Shown here piece after piece: positions 5,555 through 6,956 of a stretch of DNA of 6,956 bases. Below the pieces are notes generated by a model, which worked only from the letters and a program-made list of their open reading frames with translations, made no database searches and had not been told where the DNA came from. How positions within the stretch are numbered: the stretch's first letter is position 1; each line of letters begins with the position of its first letter. Source of the DNA: CAYLZW01 sp964388085 (GTDB lineage: Bacteria > Myxococcota > UBA727 > CAYLZW01); contig CAYLZW010000298.1 of the NCBI GenBank assembly GCA_964388085.1, positions 1-6,956 of the forward strand, in the 5' to 3' direction. The translations under genes were made by a program, and so were the position numbers.

Positions 5555-6047
5555 CCGCGCCCCCGCGCTTCACTGCCTCGACGACGCCCGTCAGCCATTC
5601 GGGGTCATCGTCGAAGAACGCAGCCCACTCGGGCGCGCTCCCCCTCACCTTGTCGACGAGCAGGTCTATCACCTCCCCGGTAACGCCGTTGTCGAGCAGC
5701 AGGCGTGCTGCCTCGTCGACGGGAGGACGCTTGGCGATGGCGGCGAGCATTGGCCCGAGGTCCGGCGCCTCGTCCTCGTCGTCGTCCTTCGCCTCGCGCT
5801 TCGGGGGCAGGTGCTTGCGCGCCGCGTCCTCGACGGAGCCCTTACGCTCCAGGCGGTCCAGTATCTTATCCGCCACGCGCTCGACCTTATCGAGCAGCCC
5901 TAGCCATAGCTCGTTTCGAGCCTTCAGCTCTGCGAGGTAGCGAGCCTCGCGCTTGTCGTCGTCGTCCGCGCTGGCCGGCTTGAGCCGGTCGCGAAGCAAC
6001 TGCAGCGCGAGGTTCCCGATCTCCTCGTCGTCAAGCTGAATAGACAT
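5538..6047 (-). CDS. Acidic helical hypothetical protein
   Basis: An unrecognised 169-residue protein, rich in Asp, Glu, Lys, Arg and Leu. Residues about 35-75 (AELKARNELWLGLLDKVERVADKILDRLERKG) form a probable long amphipathic helix or coiled coil. An acidic stretch, DDDEDEAPDLG, at about 109-119 is followed by a compact helical C-terminal region with WAAFF and PEWL motifs. It has no membrane segment, cysteines or catalytic motif. It lies 9 bp after the Rep gene and overlaps the next gene by 17 bp, so it is a member of the same operon. Possible jobs include a Rep accessory factor, a scaffold for particle assembly, or a DNA-mimic-like acidic protein. None is supported beyond composition and position. 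Confidence 0.78.
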   Translation of the reverse strand: MSIQLDDEEIGNLALQLLRDRLKPASADDDDKREARYLAELKARNELWLGLLDKVERVADKILDRLERKGSVEDAARKHLPPKREAKDDDEDEAPDLGPMLAAIAKRPPVDEAARLLLDNGVTGEVIDLLVDKVRGSAPEWAAFFDDDPEWLTGVVEAVKRGGADDAGR

Positions 6048-6056
6048 TCCGCGAGG

Positions 6057-6956
6057 CTAGGATGGCGAGCGAACCCGCGCAAGCCATGCGCCCCGGGCTG
6101 CAGCATGGGCGCAATGAACCTGCCAAGCTACGCGCGAGATATCGACCCATTGCGCTTGACTACGGGCTACGAGTGTGCCTCTAGCGGTCCGTCCTATCCA
6201 GTCCTTCCCGGTGCGGCCGGCCTCGTCTTCGATGCGCTCGCCTTCCTCGTCGTCGTGGCCTAGCGCGTCCTCGCCGTCGCCAGCGTAGGCGGGCTCGCCT
6301 GCCTCGTCGCACTCGCGCACTTCGCGGCGCCAGTCCTTCACGACGCCGAACGACGACGAAAGGCGCCGGCCGTCGAGCGCTAGCAACGCCTCGCGCAAGT
6401 CTCCGTCGTCGAGGCTGTCGAGGTCCGTGCTCTTTACGGCGTACTTCGCTACCTCTCGCGCTGCACCGTCGAGCCCTCGTCGCGGCTGCTCTAGGCGCAC
6501 CATGCCGCCCGCGTCGCTGTCCCAGCCTCGCGCTACCCACTCTCGACGGAGAGACGCCCGCCACGCCTCGCGCACCGCTGCCAGCTCTGCGGGATCGATG
6601 CGCGAACGGTCGCGCCAGCTCGACGGGACGAGCAGCAGGTTCGCGTGAGGGTGCCACCATTCGCCGCGCCAGAGCGACGCATGTAGCCGCGCGGCCTGCT
6701 CCTCATACTGTGCGACCGTCAACTCTCCCCGTCGACGGAAGCGCACACCGTCGCGCAGCTCGCGCGCCTTGGCTTCGTACTCGCGCGCGCGTTCCTGTCG
6801 TGTCTCTGGCGTCGAGCGCGTGGCCTCTAGGTCGATAGAGCCGCCTGCAAATGCCTGCACGACGGCTTTGCTACGCTGCCATCGGCGCAAGGCTGCCATG
6901 AGCGCGTCCAGCATGACGGCGAGCGTGACGCCAAGCTCAGGGTCGGGCGGGCGGAA
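6057..6956 (-). CDS. rep: Rolling-circle replication initiator (Rep_1-like HUH endonuclease), 5'-truncated by the window edge
   Basis: Nicks one strand at the origin and starts rolling-circle replication by covalent attachment through a tyrosine. Residue numbers count from the internal ATG at 6914. Motif II is WWHPHANLLLV (H88, H90). Motif III is EVAKYAVKSTDL, with probable nucleophile Y158 and K161/D164 in the YxxKxxD pattern of pC194/pUB110-type Reps. The following ALDGRRLSSSFGVVKDW also fits that family. GGSIDLEATRS matches the strand before motif II. Motif I (a TLT-like strand) is missing. The frame stays open upstream of 6914 to the window edge (FRPPDPELGVTLAV...), and no ribosome binding site precedes 6914, so the true start is probably beyond 6956. 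The usual third motif II histidine (HPHxH) is Asn here. The C-terminal tail is acidic. The family call is good; exact subfamily open. Confidence 0.85.
   Translation of the reverse strand, partial: FRPPDPELGVTLAVMLDALMAALRRWQRSKAVVQAFAGGSIDLEATRSTPETRQERAREYEAKARELRDGVRFRRRGELTVAQYEEQAARLHASLWRGEWWHPHANLLLVPSSWRDRSRIDPAELAAVREAWRASLRREWVARGWDSDAGGMVRLEQPRRGLDGAAREVAKYAVKSTDLDSLDDGDLREALLALDGRRLSSSFGVVKDWRREVRECDEAGEPAYAGDGEDALGHDDEEGERIEDEAGRTGKDWIGRTARGTLVARSQAQWVDISRVAWQVHCAHAAARGAWLARVRSPS

Noticed and set aside
6048..6056. Double-strand origin or promoter between Rep and the acidic gene
   Set aside because: The spacer is only 9 bp and shows no nick-site motif, hairpin or promoter elements. 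The origin is more likely outside the window or hidden in coding sequence.
6181..6660. A 159-residue minus-strand frame inside the Rep gene
   Set aside because: Arg-rich shadow frame. The Rep frame in the same region carries the HPH and YxxKxxD motifs.
1..6956. Filamentous (inovirus) or microvirus genome
   Set aside because: There is a HUH-type Rep, but no Zot-like ATPase, no short major coat protein with signal peptide, and no microvirus capsid motif in the visible sequence.
1..6956. The window as a complete circle joined end to end
   Set aside because: Joining position 6956 to position 1 does not supply the missing Rep N-terminus with motif I in frame, nor an end for the truncated left gene that would make sense beside it. 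More sequence must exist.

Overview
The window is a dense, GC-rich gene block with every convincing gene on the minus strand. Read in the direction of transcription it runs from position 6956 down to 1. I see ten protein-coding genes (the one at 4451-5554 could be two, split by a gap). The spacers are 3 to 13 bp, and four junctions are ATGA start/stop overlaps (at 2888, 1974, 997 and 437). There are no tRNA, rRNA, CRISPR or insertion sequences. No gap between genes is large enough for an obvious internal promoter, so the block is probably one operon driven from upstream of position 6956. A run of exactly 100 Ns (4706-4805) is an assembly placeholder, which suggests a scaffolded draft or metagenomic contig. 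Both ends of the window cut through genes.

Order in the direction of transcription: (1) a rolling-circle replication initiator (Rep, HUH/Rep_1-like), cut at its N-terminus by the window edge; (2) an acidic helical protein of unknown function; (3) a protein with a transglutaminase/papain-like Cys-His-Asp arrangement, interrupted by the N gap, with a C-terminal membrane anchor on the far side; (4) a small, very basic Lys/Ser-rich protein with a ten-serine linker; (5) a 209-residue protein with about three membrane segments; (6) a 206-residue protein behind a strong ribosome binding site; (7) a 304-residue protein with one N-terminal membrane anchor and a beta-rich ectodomain; (8) a 90-residue beta-rich protein; (9) a 234-residue concanavalin/LamG-like lectin-fold protein; (10) an M23 (LytM-type) peptidoglycan endopeptidase with a C-terminal membrane anchor and a basic tail; (11) a further protein, cut at its C-terminus by the left edge.

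My reading, which is inference, is a small rolling-circle-replicating virus of a bacterium. It would be tailless and probably contain a membrane, in the general style of finnlakevirus FLiP, corticovirus PM2 or the sphaerolipo-like viruses. Rep copies the genome. The membrane proteins, basic protein and beta-rich proteins would build the particle. The lectin-like protein would bind the host. The two membrane-anchored enzymes would open or process the cell wall during entry or exit. A capsid protein, packaging ATPase or integrase is not recognisable from sequence alone, so a plasmid or integrated element carrying the same cassette cannot be excluded. The host is most likely a high-GC bacterium, because an M23 wall hydrolase and GGGAGG-type ribosome binding sites are present. 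I cannot name a lineage.
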